From positions 1 to 64,000 of the forward strand of contig CANKOY010000002.1 of NCBI GenBank assembly GCA_947484275.1: a DNA stretch of 64,000 nt, in the 5' to 3' direction. Positions 19,530 to 27,829 of this stretch are shown here, one piece after another. The notes under the pieces are model-generated. The model ran no database searches and was not told where the DNA came from. It was given only the letters and a program-made list of their open reading frames with translations. The stretch comes from Planctomycetota bacterium. Its GTDB lineage: Bacteria > Planctomycetota > UBA1135 > GCA-002686595. Every line of letters starts with the position of its first letter. Positions within the stretch are counted from its first letter, which is position 1. Both the position numbers and the translations under genes were made by a program.

Positions 19530-21095
19530 ATGACCCAAGAAGACTTCTCGAACATCCATATCGAGAGCTCCCTGCCCAAGCACTGGGAAGTCGAGCGCAC
19601 GTTCAACGACGTTCTCTATGACTGGATGGCCAGCGCCCCGTGGTTGGCGATTTCGGCCGCAGGCCACGGCATCATCCTCCTGATCATGTGGATGATCCCC
19701 TGGGAGTTGTTCGAGGACCCGAAGGCCAAGATCATCCAGGCGTCGGTCGAGCAGGCGCCTGAGGACCCCTTCGAGGATCCCCCGCCTCCGGAGGAGCCCG
19801 AGGAGATCGAGAAGGAAGTCACCGAAGAGCCTGTGCTCAAGGACGCCGAGATCTCGGACCACAACGAGACCGACGACGACCAGCCCACGGAGGAATCCAT
19901 GGGTGAGGACGACCTCTCGGATTCGCCCTTCGAAGGCAAGGGCGACAACGGCGTGATCGGCATCGGCGGCGGCGCGGGTGGCAAGTACGGCGGTCGTCGC
20001 GGCGGTCACCGCAACCTCAAGGCGGGCGGCGGCTCAGGCACCGAGCAGGCCCTAAAGGACGGCCTCGAGTGGTTGAAGTGGCACCAGTCTGAAGACGGCT
20101 CCTGGGACTCCGACGGCTTCATGGCCAATTGCGGTCACGTCCAGGCCGGCAGCACCTGCGACAGCCCCGGTGAACCGACCCACGATGTGGGCATGACCGG
20201 CCTGGCGTTGCTCGCATTTCTCGGCGATGGCAACACCACGCGCGAGGGTCCCTACAAGGAACAGGTCGCCAAGGCGATCAAGTGGATGAAGGACCAGCAA
20301 GATGCTGACAGCGGCATCTACGGCGAGAAGGTCGGCCACAGCTTCATGTACAACCACTCGATCGCCACCCTGGCGATGTGCGAGTCCTACTACTTCTCGC
20401 GCAGCCCGCTTTTGAAGCGCTCGGCCCAGGACGCGATCAACTTCATCTCGCGCGCGCGTAATCCCTACGGCGCCTGGCGTTACGACTCTCCGCCCACGGG
20501 CGAGAACGACACGTCGGTCACCGGCTGGTGCGTGTTCGCCATGGCTTCCGCACAAGAGGGCGGACTGACGATCGATACCGAGGGCTTCGTCGGCGCGGCG
20601 CAGTTCATCGACGACATGACCGATCCGGCCACGGGCCGCACGGGCTACGACTCGATCGGTTCGGCTTCGTCGCGGGTCAATGGCCTCAACGATCAGTACC
20701 CGACGAACACGGGCGAGGCGATGACCGCCGTGGCGATCCTTTCGCGCGTGTTCATGGGACAGGACGTCGCCAAATTGCCGATCGTCGACAAGGGCGCGGA
20801 TCTGATGAAGGCCCACCTTCCGGAATGGGATCCGGACGGCCTCAAGAATGACATGTACTACTGGTACTACGGCTCCTACGCCCTGTTCCAACTGGGCGGA
20901 CCGCGCTGGGATGCGTGGAACAAGTCGGCGAAGAAGGCCCTGGTGGACAACCAGCGCAAAGATGGCGACTTCAAGGGCTCCTGGGACCCGAAGGACGCCT
21001 GGGGTCACGCGGGTGGCCGGGTCTACATGACGGCGCTCGCCGTGCTGTGCCTGGAGGTTTACTTCCGCTACGCACGCGTGATCGGCGGACGCTAG
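19530..21095 (+). CDS. Membrane-anchored prenyltransferase/squalene-oxidase-repeat protein, copy 1
   Basis: A 521-residue protein. A short cytoplasmic N-terminus is followed by one membrane helix (WLAISAAGHGIILLIMWMI), then a TonB-like acidic/proline linker ('EDPPPPEEPEEIEKEV') and a Gly-rich hinge. From about residue 175 there is an alpha/alpha barrel of prenyltransferase/squalene-oxidase repeats ('LEWLKWHQSEDGSWD', 'DVGMTGLALLAFLGDG', 'VTGWCVFAMASAQEGG'). The ATG at 19530 has GGAG 7 nt upstream. No lipid-cyclase DxDD motif is visible, so the barrel is more likely a binding or structural domain. It is followed by a strong hairpin terminator and then a close paralogue. The function is unknown. 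Confidence 0.8.
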   Translation: MTQEDFSNIHIESSLPKHWEVERTFNDVLYDWMASAPWLAISAAGHGIILLIMWMIPWELFEDPKAKIIQASVEQAPEDPFEDPPPPEEPEEIEKEVTEEPVLKDAEISDHNETDDDQPTEESMGEDDLSDSPFEGKGDNGVIGIGGGAGGKYGGRRGGHRNLKAGGGSGTEQALKDGLEWLKWHQSEDGSWDSDGFMANCGHVQAGSTCDSPGEPTHDVGMTGLALLAFLGDGNTTREGPYKEQVAKAIKWMKDQQDADSGIYGEKVGHSFMYNHSIATLAMCESYYFSRSPLLKRSAQDAINFISRARNPYGAWRYDSPPTGENDTSVTGWCVFAMASAQEGGLTIDTEGFVGAAQFIDDMTDPATGRTGYDSIGSASSRVNGLNDQYPTNTGEAMTAVAILSRVFMGQDVAKLPIVDKGADLMKAHLPEWDPDGLKNDMYYWYYGSYALFQLGGPRWDAWNKSAKKALVDNQRKDGDFKGSWDPKDAWGHAGGRVYMTALAVLCLEVYFRYARVIGGR

Positions 21096-21115
21096 TACGA
21101 GCCGACGACAACCGA

Positions 21116-21152
21116 CGAGGCCGGCGATCCCGTGGAGGGATCGCCGGCCTCG
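21116..21152 (+). terminator. Perfect 16-bp hairpin after prenyltransferase-repeat copy 1
   Basis: Arms CGAGGCCGGCGATCCC and GGGATCGCCGGCCTCG pair perfectly around a GTGGA loop, 20 bp after the stop. It is followed by TGTGTTTCTG, a weak U-rich tail. It fits an intrinsic terminator separating the two paralogues into different transcripts. Confidence 0.75.
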
Positions 21153-21244
21153 TGTGTTTCTGTGAACCGTGATCTTGGACCAAGCGTTTCGACAGGACGC
21201 GCGGGTCGCGCACAGACTTGTTTCGCAGCAACACACGGAAAGCG

Positions 21245-21466
21245 ATGGCGCGCCAGGGGAACCGCGCTGGGCGGCGCGCTGTTCCCGTGGGAGTCCCCTG
21301 CGCGCTGGTCGCCGTTGCCGTGCTGGTGGCAGCAGACTTGATCTTTCGGTTCATTCAGACCCAGTTGCCCGGCGAGACAATCCACTGCCCGTTCGTCCCC
21401 CCGACGGAGTTCGAGCAATTCCAGGGCGCTACGCAACTTGCGTCGCCAATTGCGAAGGACGAGTGA
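21245..21466 (+). CDS. Small membrane protein candidate (hypothetical)
   Basis: A 73-residue open frame in the 540-bp gap between the two paralogues. It starts with a basic patch, then a single hydrophobic helix (VPCALVAVAVLVAADLIF) and a polar tail. Third codon positions are GC-rich as in neighbouring genes and GGAAAG lies just before the ATG, but spacing is short. No homologue recognised. It could be a real small transmembrane protein or chance; the stretch downstream to 21638 shows no other gene. Confidence 0.35.
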   Translation: MARQGNRAGRRAVPVGVPCALVAVAVLVAADLIFRFIQTQLPGETIHCPFVPPTEFEQFQGATQLASPIAKDE

Positions 21467-21638
21467 TGTACCTGTCCTGCACTCGCTCCGTCAGCTAGCG
21501 ATTTCCACACTCGAGCTGAACGTCTGCGAAGCACGCGCGTTCTGAGATGGCACGCAAGCTGATGCGGCGCGCAATTGGAGCGCGCACGGGCTTTCGCAAA
21601 TCCACTGTGCGCTGATCGCGCGAATGAGGAGATTCGAA

Positions 21639-23207
21639 ATGAATCACGCCAATTCCGAGCCGCTTCGTATCGAGAGTTCGCTGCCCAGGAACTGGGAAGT
21701 CGAGCGCTCGTTCCACGACAAGCTCTATGAATGGATGTCCGGCGCGCCGTGGTTGGCGATCTCCGCGGCAGGCCACGGCATCGTGCTGCTGATCATGTGG
21801 ATGATCCCGTGGGAACTGTTCGAGGCTCCCAAGTCGGTCGTGATCATCAGCCAGGTCGAGTTGCCCGTCGCCGATCCCTTCCTCGATCCGCCCCTGCCGG
21901 AAAAAGTGGATCCAATGGAGCTCGACAAACCAGTGGATCCGGTCGAGAACACCGTCGACACGCCGCAGGACAATCAAGTCGAAACACCCTTCGACTCCAC
22001 GGATTCCACCGGAGAGCAGGACAACCTCCCCGACGCCCCGTTCGACGGCAAGGGTCCCAACGATGTCATCGGCATCGGAAATAATTCGGGCAGCAAACTC
22101 GGCCACCGCGGTGACGGTACCGGCGGACGGACGGGCAAGGGCGGCGGAGGCACCGAGGTTCCCCTGGAATACAGTCTGCAGTGGCTCAAGGCGCACCAAT
22201 CGGCCGACGGCTCCTGGGACTGCGACGGATTCACTTCCAACTGCGGCCACGTTCAGTCCGGCAGCGCCTGCGACGGCGCCGGCGAAGCGACTCACGACGT
22301 GGGCATGACCGGTCTAGCGACGCTCGCTTTCCTCGGCGACGGCAGCACCGTGCGCAGCGGTCGCTATCGCGAGCAGGTGGCCAAGGCGGTCAAGTGGATG
22401 AAGGACCAGCAGGACGCAGACAGCGGTGCCTTCGGCGAAAAAATCGGCCACTCGTTCATGTACAACCACTCGATCGCGACGCTGGCGATGTGCGAGGCCT
22501 ACTACTTCTCGCGCAGTCCGTTGCTCAAACGCTCCGCCCAGGACGCGGTCAATTTCATTTCGCGTGCGCGCAATCCCTACGGCGCCTGGCGCTACAACTC
22601 GCCGCCCACTGGCGAGAACGACACCTCGGTCACAGGCTGGTGCGTGTTCGCCATGGCCTCGGCCCAAGAGGGCGGCTTGACGATCGACCCCGAGGGCTTC
22701 GTCGGCGCGGCGCAATTCCTCGACGACATGACCGATCCCGCCACGGGCCGCACGGGCTACGACAGCGTCGGCTCGGCGTCGTCGCGCGTGACGGGTCTCA
22801 ACGACCAGTTCCCGGCGAACACGGGCGAAGCCATGACCGCGGTTGCGATCCTCTCGCGCGTTTTCATGGGACAGGACATCTTGAAGGACCCGCTGATCGA
22901 CAAGGGCGCCGACTTGCTGAAGCAGCGCCTGCCCGAGTGGGATCCGGACGGCCTGGGCAATGACATGTACTACTGGTACTACGGCTCCTACGCCCTGTTC
23001 CAACTGGGCGGACCGCGCTGGGACGCGTGGAACAAGTCCGCGAAGAAGGCCCTGGTGGACAACCAACGCCTCGATGGCGACTTCAAGGGCTCGTGGGATC
23101 CCAAGGATGCCTGGGGACACGCTGGCGGGCGCGTGTACATGACGGCCCTCGGAGCCCTGTGCCTGGAGGTCTATTTCCGCTACGGGCGCGTGCTCGGCGG
23201 CAGATGA
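21639..23207 (+). CDS. Membrane-anchored prenyltransferase/squalene-oxidase-repeat protein, copy 2
   Basis: A 522-residue tandem paralogue of the gene at 19530. It has the same order: short N-terminus, one membrane helix (WLAISAAGHGIVLLIMWMI), acidic/proline linker, Gly-rich hinge and repeat barrel from about residue 175. The first 55 and last 350 residues are nearly identical to copy 1, while the linker (about 60-170) differs in sequence though not in character. The ATG at 21639 has an AGGAG ribosome binding site 7-8 nt upstream, preferred to the ATG at 21624. It is convergent with the DUF1499 gene. The pair looks like a duplication with different linker reach; the role is unknown. Confidence 0.8.
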   Translation: MNHANSEPLRIESSLPRNWEVERSFHDKLYEWMSGAPWLAISAAGHGIVLLIMWMIPWELFEAPKSVVIISQVELPVADPFLDPPLPEKVDPMELDKPVDPVENTVDTPQDNQVETPFDSTDSTGEQDNLPDAPFDGKGPNDVIGIGNNSGSKLGHRGDGTGGRTGKGGGGTEVPLEYSLQWLKAHQSADGSWDCDGFTSNCGHVQSGSACDGAGEATHDVGMTGLATLAFLGDGSTVRSGRYREQVAKAVKWMKDQQDADSGAFGEKIGHSFMYNHSIATLAMCEAYYFSRSPLLKRSAQDAVNFISRARNPYGAWRYNSPPTGENDTSVTGWCVFAMASAQEGGLTIDPEGFVGAAQFLDDMTDPATGRTGYDSVGSASSRVTGLNDQFPANTGEAMTAVAILSRVFMGQDILKDPLIDKGADLLKQRLPEWDPDGLGNDMYYWYYGSYALFQLGGPRWDAWNKSAKKALVDNQRLDGDFKGSWDPKDAWGHAGGRVYMTALGALCLEVYFRYGRVLGGR

Positions 23208-23405
23208 GAGGTTCGCGCCAGCAGTCCGCCCGAAAAAGTCCCGTCGCGAGGCGAAGCGATCTTCGTCGTGGTTAGGAACGCGCCCGCGGGACGACGGATG
23301 GACGGCGGAGGCGGCCTTCCTGGCCGCTGAGCAAGGCCCGACGAGTGCGACGACGCCACGGCGGAGGGCGCGAAGCCGCCGCCGGGCACTCTTTCGGGCG
23401 GGCGG

Positions 23406-23747
23406 CTAGAGGCAGACCCGGCGGTGGAACGGGCGCACGAATTCGGCGACGTTCTGCCGGTCGCGGCGCAGGATTCCGCCGCTGGATTCACTGCGGACAT
23501 TTACGGTCGTCGAAGGGACGCCCGCGGGCGATTCGATGCTGATCGTGATCCGCGATTCGCCCGAGAGGAACCCGGCGCGCCGCTTGCACTCGATTTTACC
23601 GCTCGCCTCGTCCGCCGCGACGAGGGTCCAGCCGGGAAGTTCGCTGACCAGCGTGCGCGCTTCCTCGAAAATCCCAGCCTGCAAGGCGGCGGCGCGCACG
23701 GGCCGATGTTCGAGGGCTGGGTGGGAATCGGAGGTCTGAAAACTCAT
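23406..23747 (-). CDS. DUF1499 family protein
   Basis: A 113-residue protein matching the small DUF1499 family: 'FEEARTLVSELPGWTLVAAD' and 'IECKRRAGFLSGESRITISI' followed by 'VNVRSESSGGILRRDRQNV', the typical order of helix, short strand, 'RSRSRxGxxDxGxNxxRI' tail. The function of the family is unknown. No signal peptide. The ATG at 23747 leaves the whole domain intact. It sits alone between the paralogue pair and rpsT. GC-rich inverted repeats lie on both sides of it, so its transcription unit is probably short. Confidence 0.75.
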   Translation of the reverse strand: MSFQTSDSHPALEHRPVRAAALQAGIFEEARTLVSELPGWTLVAADEASGKIECKRRAGFLSGESRITISIESPAGVPSTTVNVRSESSGGILRRDRQNVAEFVRPFHRRVCL

Positions 23748-23753
23748 TCCAAG

Positions 23754-23778
23754 ACCCGCGGGCGTTTCGCCCGCGGGT
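23754..23778. repeat. Perfect 11-bp inverted repeat with TTT loop
   Basis: Arms ACCCGCGGGCG and CGCCCGCGGGT around TTT, a very stable hairpin just upstream of the DUF1499 start on the minus strand and about 180 bp beyond the rpsT stop. It could stop rpsT read-through, though it has no U tract. A related string (CGCCCGCGGGACG) occurs once more at 23281 on the other side of DUF1499. Confidence 0.5.
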
Positions 23779-23957
23779 TAGTGGGCTGTAACGGCAAGTT
23801 CGCGAGCAGGAATCGCCCCCACGGGTCGCCGAGCAAGGCGCGACGACGGGCGCGTCTTCGCAGTGATACGCGAAAGAGGAGCAACGCAGCCCAACAGCGA
23901 GTGAAGGCGAGGCCGGCTCGCGGACGGATCGCTGCAGTCCACTAGATGCTCCGCTGA

Positions 23958-24224
23958 CTACTTGCTCGCTTTCGCGAGTGCGTTGACGCGCTTGGCCAGA
24001 CGGCTCTTGCGACGCGCGGCGGCGTTTTTGTGAATCACGCCGGCCTTGGCGGCCTTGTCGAGCTTCTTCATCGCGGCGGCGAGGTCTGCCTTGCCCTCCA
24101 CTGCGACCGTGGCTCCGACGACGCGCTTGACCGCGGTCTTCATCGCTCCGCGAACGGCCTTGTTGGCGAGGCGGGCCTTCTCGTTGGTGCGGATGCGCTT
24201 CTGGGATTGCTTGCTGGTTGCCAT
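23958..24224 (-). CDS. rpsT: 30S ribosomal protein S20
   Basis: An 88-residue, Lys/Arg-rich helical protein that binds the 5' domain of 16S rRNA. It opens 'MATSKQSQKRIRTNEKARLA' and has the S20 core 'KRVVGATVAVEGKADLAAAM' and 'KAGVIHKNAAARRKSRLAKR', almost canonical. The ATG at 24224 is the family start; the open frame extends upstream spuriously. It is downstream of the TPR gene on the same strand with a gap of about 90 bp. Confidence 0.97.
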   Translation of the reverse strand: MATSKQSQKRIRTNEKARLANKAVRGAMKTAVKRVVGATVAVEGKADLAAAMKKLDKAAKAGVIHKNAAARRKSRLAKRVNALAKASK

Positions 24225-24315
24225 GCTTGGAATCGGGTGCGGCGCTGTGCCGCGTGCGGAGTTGTCGTGATGGAATCGGGAGCGTGCTGCGGGAGGGGCC
24301 CGCTGCACGAAACGC

Positions 24316-25662
24316 TCAGCGCGGAGGCGCCTTGCGCAGTTCGTTCATTTTCGCGGCGACGTCGCGGAAGCCGACATCGACCTCGTAAATGCGCGCAAAC
24401 AGCGTGCGCGCCTGATCGGTGTCGCGCTCAGCCAGCGCGATTTCGGCGAGATTGTACAGGATCTCCTTGGCGCGCAAATCGAGCTCGCGCGCGTCCCCCA
24501 GGGCGCGCTCGTACTCCTTGCGCGCCAGGTCGAGGAATCCCTTCATTTGAAAGCACTGCGCGAGCAGCGCGCGAGCCTCGCGCTCGTGCCGCGCGTCGCC
24601 GGTGGCCCGCTGCAATTCGGCCAGCGCGGCATCGGCATCGCCTGCGCGCAGGAGTCGCTTGCCCAACTGGACCCGCAGAGCCAGGTCCGAGGGGTGTGCA
24701 TCGACGCGCAGGCGATAGTCCGCCGATTCGTGGGCGATCAGCTCCCGCTCGAGCCGCGCGGCCTCGGCGGCATTGCCCTCCTTGTCCGCGCGCGCCGTGG
24801 CCTTCTTGAGCAGCTTCGCGCGCAAGTCGCCGGCGCGGCAGATCAGGTCGAAGGAATTCTTGCGGTAGGACAGCGCGCGATCGACCAGGCTGCTTGCAAG
24901 CTCGAGATCCTTGGACTTCTCCGCGATCTCGGCGAGCTGGAACATCACGTCCGGATCGGTCGGATTGTCGGCGTAGAGCTGCTCTAGCCGCTCGCGTTCC
25001 TGGGCTATTTCTTCCTCGGACAAATGCAGGCGCTTCGAGCGCTCGAGGGCGCGCGCCTCTTCCTTGTTCTGCATCAGATCGCGACTGTGGGTGACGTGCT
25101 CGAAGTTGGTCTTCGAAAGCGCCGCCTCCGCCGACAGATCCTTGCGCGCCTTGAGCGCTTCCTGATCGCGCGGGTCGGCGCCCAGGGCGCGCTCGTAGTA
25201 CTCGAGCGCGCGCGCGTGATCGCCGCCGCGGTACATCAGCGCGCCGGCGCGCTTCAGTGCCTCGGAATTTTTTGGCGCGAGTTCCGCCACAAATTCGTAG
25301 ACCGCCAAGGCACTCTTGGTGTGTCCGGCGTCCTCCAGGGACAGTCCGAGCAGAAGGTTGGCGTCCTCGTCCAAGGGACTTGTCGCGAGGTAGGTCTCCA
25401 ATGACTTTGCGCACGCGTCGTGGCGGCCCGCCTTGCGCAGTGCCTTCGCCGTGGCGAGGGGCACGGCCCCAGACAGCGCGCGCAGGAACCGGCCGCCGCC
25501 CTTGGCCTCGAATTTCTTCTTCAGCGCCTGGCGCAAGCCGCGCCGGGCTTCCCCGAGATCTGGCTCCAACTCCAGGAGCTGCTTGTAGACCTCGATCGAG
25601 AAATCGAAGTTCTTGCGACGCAAGGCCTCCTCGGCCTTTTCCAGGTGTTTGGAGTAATCCAC
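24316..25662 (-). CDS. Tetratricopeptide repeat protein
   Basis: A 448-residue protein built of TPR-type helical hairpins, e.g. 'ALRRKNFDFSIEVYKQLLEL' near the start, 'ALMYRGGDHARALEYYERAL' near 145, 'GKRLLRAGDADAALAELQRA' near 340 and 'ARKEYERALGDARELDLRAK' near 385. The middle (190-240) is a charged coiled-coil-like helix. No signal peptide, so probably cytoplasmic and a protein-interaction scaffold. The GTG at 25662 is the start. It lies immediately upstream of rpsT and head-to-head with def. No specific partner can be named. Confidence 0.8.
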   Translation of the reverse strand: MDYSKHLEKAEEALRRKNFDFSIEVYKQLLELEPDLGEARRGLRQALKKKFEAKGGGRFLRALSGAVPLATAKALRKAGRHDACAKSLETYLATSPLDEDANLLLGLSLEDAGHTKSALAVYEFVAELAPKNSEALKRAGALMYRGGDHARALEYYERALGADPRDQEALKARKDLSAEAALSKTNFEHVTHSRDLMQNKEEARALERSKRLHLSEEEIAQERERLEQLYADNPTDPDVMFQLAEIAEKSKDLELASSLVDRALSYRKNSFDLICRAGDLRAKLLKKATARADKEGNAAEAARLERELIAHESADYRLRVDAHPSDLALRVQLGKRLLRAGDADAALAELQRATGDARHEREARALLAQCFQMKGFLDLARKEYERALGDARELDLRAKEILYNLAEIALAERDTDQARTLFARIYEVDVGFRDVAAKMNELRKAPPR

Positions 25663-25800
25663 GCGGGGGCCCCAGCCTGCATTGGGGGGGCGGAGATCCT
25701 ATCTGCGCGGCAAAATGGCGTCAACGCGCGGACTCGGGCCGCCGAGCCTTGGTGGCGGCCGCGATGGCGGCTACAAGAGGATCCTGCACCCGCGCCACCC

Positions 25801-26355
25801 ATGACCGAAACGCCCCGCACCAAGCTCGAATTCTCGCTCTCCCTGTACCCCGACCCGGTGCTGCGCAGGCCAGCCGTAGCCATCGATCACTTCGACGAGG
25901 GCCTGCGGGCAACGGTTTCTGCGATGTTTGAGCGCATGCGCGCCTCCAGCGGCGTGGGGCTCGCGGCGCCGCAGGTGGGCCTCGGCCTGCGCATCCTGGT
26001 GCTCAACGCCACCGGCAGGCCCGAGGACGACCTGGCCCTGATCAATGTGACGATTCTCGAACGTTCTGGCCCCCTGACGGTGTTCGAGGAGGGGTGTCTT
26101 TCGTTCCCCGAGATCTATGCCGAGGTCAAGCGACCCGAGCGTTGCAAGGTGAAATACTGCGACCTCGAGGGCCGCCAGTTCGAGCGCGAGTTCGAAGGCT
26201 TCGAAAGCCGCATCGTGCAACACGAGTACGACCACCTCGAGGGCGTTCTGCTGGTCGATCGCATGTCGCCGGCGGACAAGACGCGCCACCGCGCGGCGCT
26301 TGCGGAGCTGGTGGAACGCTTCAAGACGCGCGCGAGCTCGAAAGTGGCGCGGTGA
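25801..26355 (+). CDS. def: Peptide deformylase
   Basis: A 184-residue metalloenzyme that removes the N-formyl group from nascent proteins. All three motifs are present: motif 1 'GVGLAAPQVG' near residue 50, motif 2 'EGCLSFPEIYAE' with the metal Cys near 100, and motif 3 'QHEYDHLEGVL' with the two metal His and catalytic Glu near 140. The length is typical of the bacterial type I enzyme. The stop overlaps the ribF start by GTGA, so both are translated together. It is divergent from the TPR gene. Confidence 0.96.
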   Translation: MTETPRTKLEFSLSLYPDPVLRRPAVAIDHFDEGLRATVSAMFERMRASSGVGLAAPQVGLGLRILVLNATGRPEDDLALINVTILERSGPLTVFEEGCLSFPEIYAEVKRPERCKVKYCDLEGRQFEREFEGFESRIVQHEYDHLEGVLLVDRMSPADKTRHRAALAELVERFKTRASSKVAR

Positions 26356-27302
26356 TCGAAACCCGCGAGTTGCGCGCGCTTCCAGTGCCCACTGCGAATG
26401 GCGCGGTAGTCTCGATCGGAGTCTTCGACGGCGTGCACTTGGGCCATCAGGCGATCCTCGCCGCAAACGTCGATCGGGCGCGGAAGCTCGGTGCGCGCGC
26501 GACGGTCGTGACCTTCGCCGGACATCCGAAAAAACTGCTGCTGGGCCGCGAACCGCGCACGCTCACCAGCCTTGGACACCGGCTCGAGCTGTTCCGGCGA
26601 GCGGGGATCGAGCACACCCTGGCCCTGACGTTCGACGAGGAACTGCGCCGGTTGGAGGCCGAGGAGTTTGCCGCGGACATCCTGGTGAAGCGCCTGGGCG
26701 CGCGGGCATTCGTGCTCGGTTTCGACAGCAAGTTCGGCCGCGACCGACGCGGCGGGCCGGAGTTTTTGCTGGGGCTGGGCTACGACGTCGAAGTAGTCGA
26801 TCAAGTCCAGGTCGGCGGCCGCGCGGTCTCCAGCACTGCCATCCGCGAGGCGGTCGAATTGGGTGACCTCGAGGGTGCGCGACGCATGCTGGGACGCTCG
26901 GTCTCCGTGCTCGGCGATGTGATCGCCGGGGCCCAAATCGGCCGCGAGCTGGGGTTCCCCACGGCCAATTTGGACCTGCACCACGAACTCCACCCGCCCT
27001 CGGGCGTCTACGCCGGCCTGGCTCGCGTGCTCGGGCGGCCAGAGCAGCACCTCGCCGTCGCAAACATCGGCGTGCGCCCCACCGTGGACGGGGCGTTGCG
27101 CCAGAATGGCCCTGGCTCGCGCGCCACGGTGGAAGTCCACCTGCTGGACTTTCGCGCAGACATCTACGGCGAACAGGTTGAATTCCAGTTCACTCACCGG
27201 TTGCGGGGCGAGCAGCGTTTCGAGGGGCGCGCCGCACTGGCGCAACAGATCGCCAGCGATGTGACCGCCGCGCGGGGCCTGCTCTCCGGCCGCGGAGCCT
27301 GA
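26352..27302 (+). CDS. ribF: Bifunctional riboflavin kinase / FAD synthetase
   Basis: A 316-residue enzyme making FMN and then FAD from riboflavin. The N-terminal FAD synthetase domain shows 'SIGVFDGVHLGHQAIL' near residue 20, the nucleotidyltransferase HxGH-type motif, and 'VLGFDSKFGRDRRGG' near 125. The C-terminal kinase domain begins 'LGDVIAGAQIGRELGFPTAN' near 195, with 'GVYAGLA' and 'EVHLLDFRADIYGE'. The GTG at 26352 overlaps the def stop as GTGA; the longer upstream frame reads through def and is spurious. Confidence 0.95.
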   Translation: MIETRELRALPVPTANGAVVSIGVFDGVHLGHQAILAANVDRARKLGARATVVTFAGHPKKLLLGREPRTLTSLGHRLELFRRAGIEHTLALTFDEELRRLEAEEFAADILVKRLGARAFVLGFDSKFGRDRRGGPEFLLGLGYDVEVVDQVQVGGRAVSSTAIREAVELGDLEGARRMLGRSVSVLGDVIAGAQIGRELGFPTANLDLHHELHPPSGVYAGLARVLGRPEQHLAVANIGVRPTVDGALRQNGPGSRATVEVHLLDFRADIYGEQVEFQFTHRLRGEQRFEGRAALAQQIASDVTAARGLLSGRGA

Positions 27303-27331
27303 GCTTCGCCCCCGACTCCTTGGATTGGCGG

Positions 27332-27360
27332 TTGACGCACCGGGAGGGGCCCTAGATAAT
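27332..27360 (+). promoter_or_regulatory. Sigma-70-type promoter for tRNA-Phe
   Basis: TTGACG (27332-27337), a 17-bp spacer, then GATAAT (27355-27360). The pair is close to the sigma-70 consensus and ends about 43 bp before the mature tRNA. It is the clearest promoter in the window and would also drive the DUF971 and arfB genes by read-through. Confidence 0.8.
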
Positions 27361-27403
27361 CCCCGCCCTCGCATCGTTCCTCGCGGCCTCCGCGCGGTCC
27401 GAG

Positions 27404-27479
27404 GGGCAGGTAGCTCAGTTGGTAGAGCACGTGACTGAAAATCACGGGGTCACCGGTTCAACCCCGGTCCTGCCCACCA
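27404..27479 (+). tRNA. tRNA-Phe (GAA)
   Basis: A 76-nt cloverleaf with encoded CCA. The acceptor arms are GGGCAGG and CCTGCCC, the D-arm is GCTC/GAGC, the anticodon stem CGTGA/TCACG holds the loop CTGAAAA (anticodon GAA, Phe), and the T-arm is ACCGG/CCGGT with loop TTCAACC. All stems pair perfectly. It is preceded by a near-consensus promoter. Confidence 0.97.
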
Positions 27480-27514
27480 CCGCACGCCAGCCCCACAGTG
27501 GGCGGGCCCTCCAA

Positions 27515-27823
27515 ATGTCGAACGCAGAACCGCGGGTGATCACGCGCAGCGATCCGACCCGGCTCGTGATCGAGTGGGTCGATGGTGGCCGCACGACTTA
27601 CACCGCGGCCCAGTTGCGGGCGATCTGCCCCTGTGCCCGCTGCGTCAATGAACTGACCGGCGTGCGAATGCACGATCCGAAGGACGTTCCGGCGGACCTG
27701 ACCCAGATGGACGCGCGCATGGTCGGGAACTACGCCCTGGCCTTCCGCTTTAGCGACGGACACGACACGGGGATCTACCCCTTCGCCATGCTGCACTCCC
27801 TGTCGCCCCAGGCGGCGGGTTGA
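27515..27823 (+). CDS. DUF971 domain protein
   Basis: A 102-residue protein of the DUF971 family (related to the N-terminal domain of gamma-butyrobetaine hydroxylase, GBBH-like_N). The visible core is 'RLVIEWVDGGRTTYTAAQLR', 'CPCARCVNELTGVR' with three Cys that may bind metal, and 'VGNYALAFRFSDGHDTGIYP'. In other bacteria it occurs alone or beside Fe-S cluster carrier genes; the role is not firmly known. The ATG at 27515 starts 36 bp after the tRNA, which the upstream open frame crosses. The arfB gene follows after 6 bp. Confidence 0.88.
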   Translation: MSNAEPRVITRSDPTRLVIEWVDGGRTTYTAAQLRAICPCARCVNELTGVRMHDPKDVPADLTQMDARMVGNYALAFRFSDGHDTGIYPFAMLHSLSPQAAG

Positions 27824-27829
27824 CGGGCC

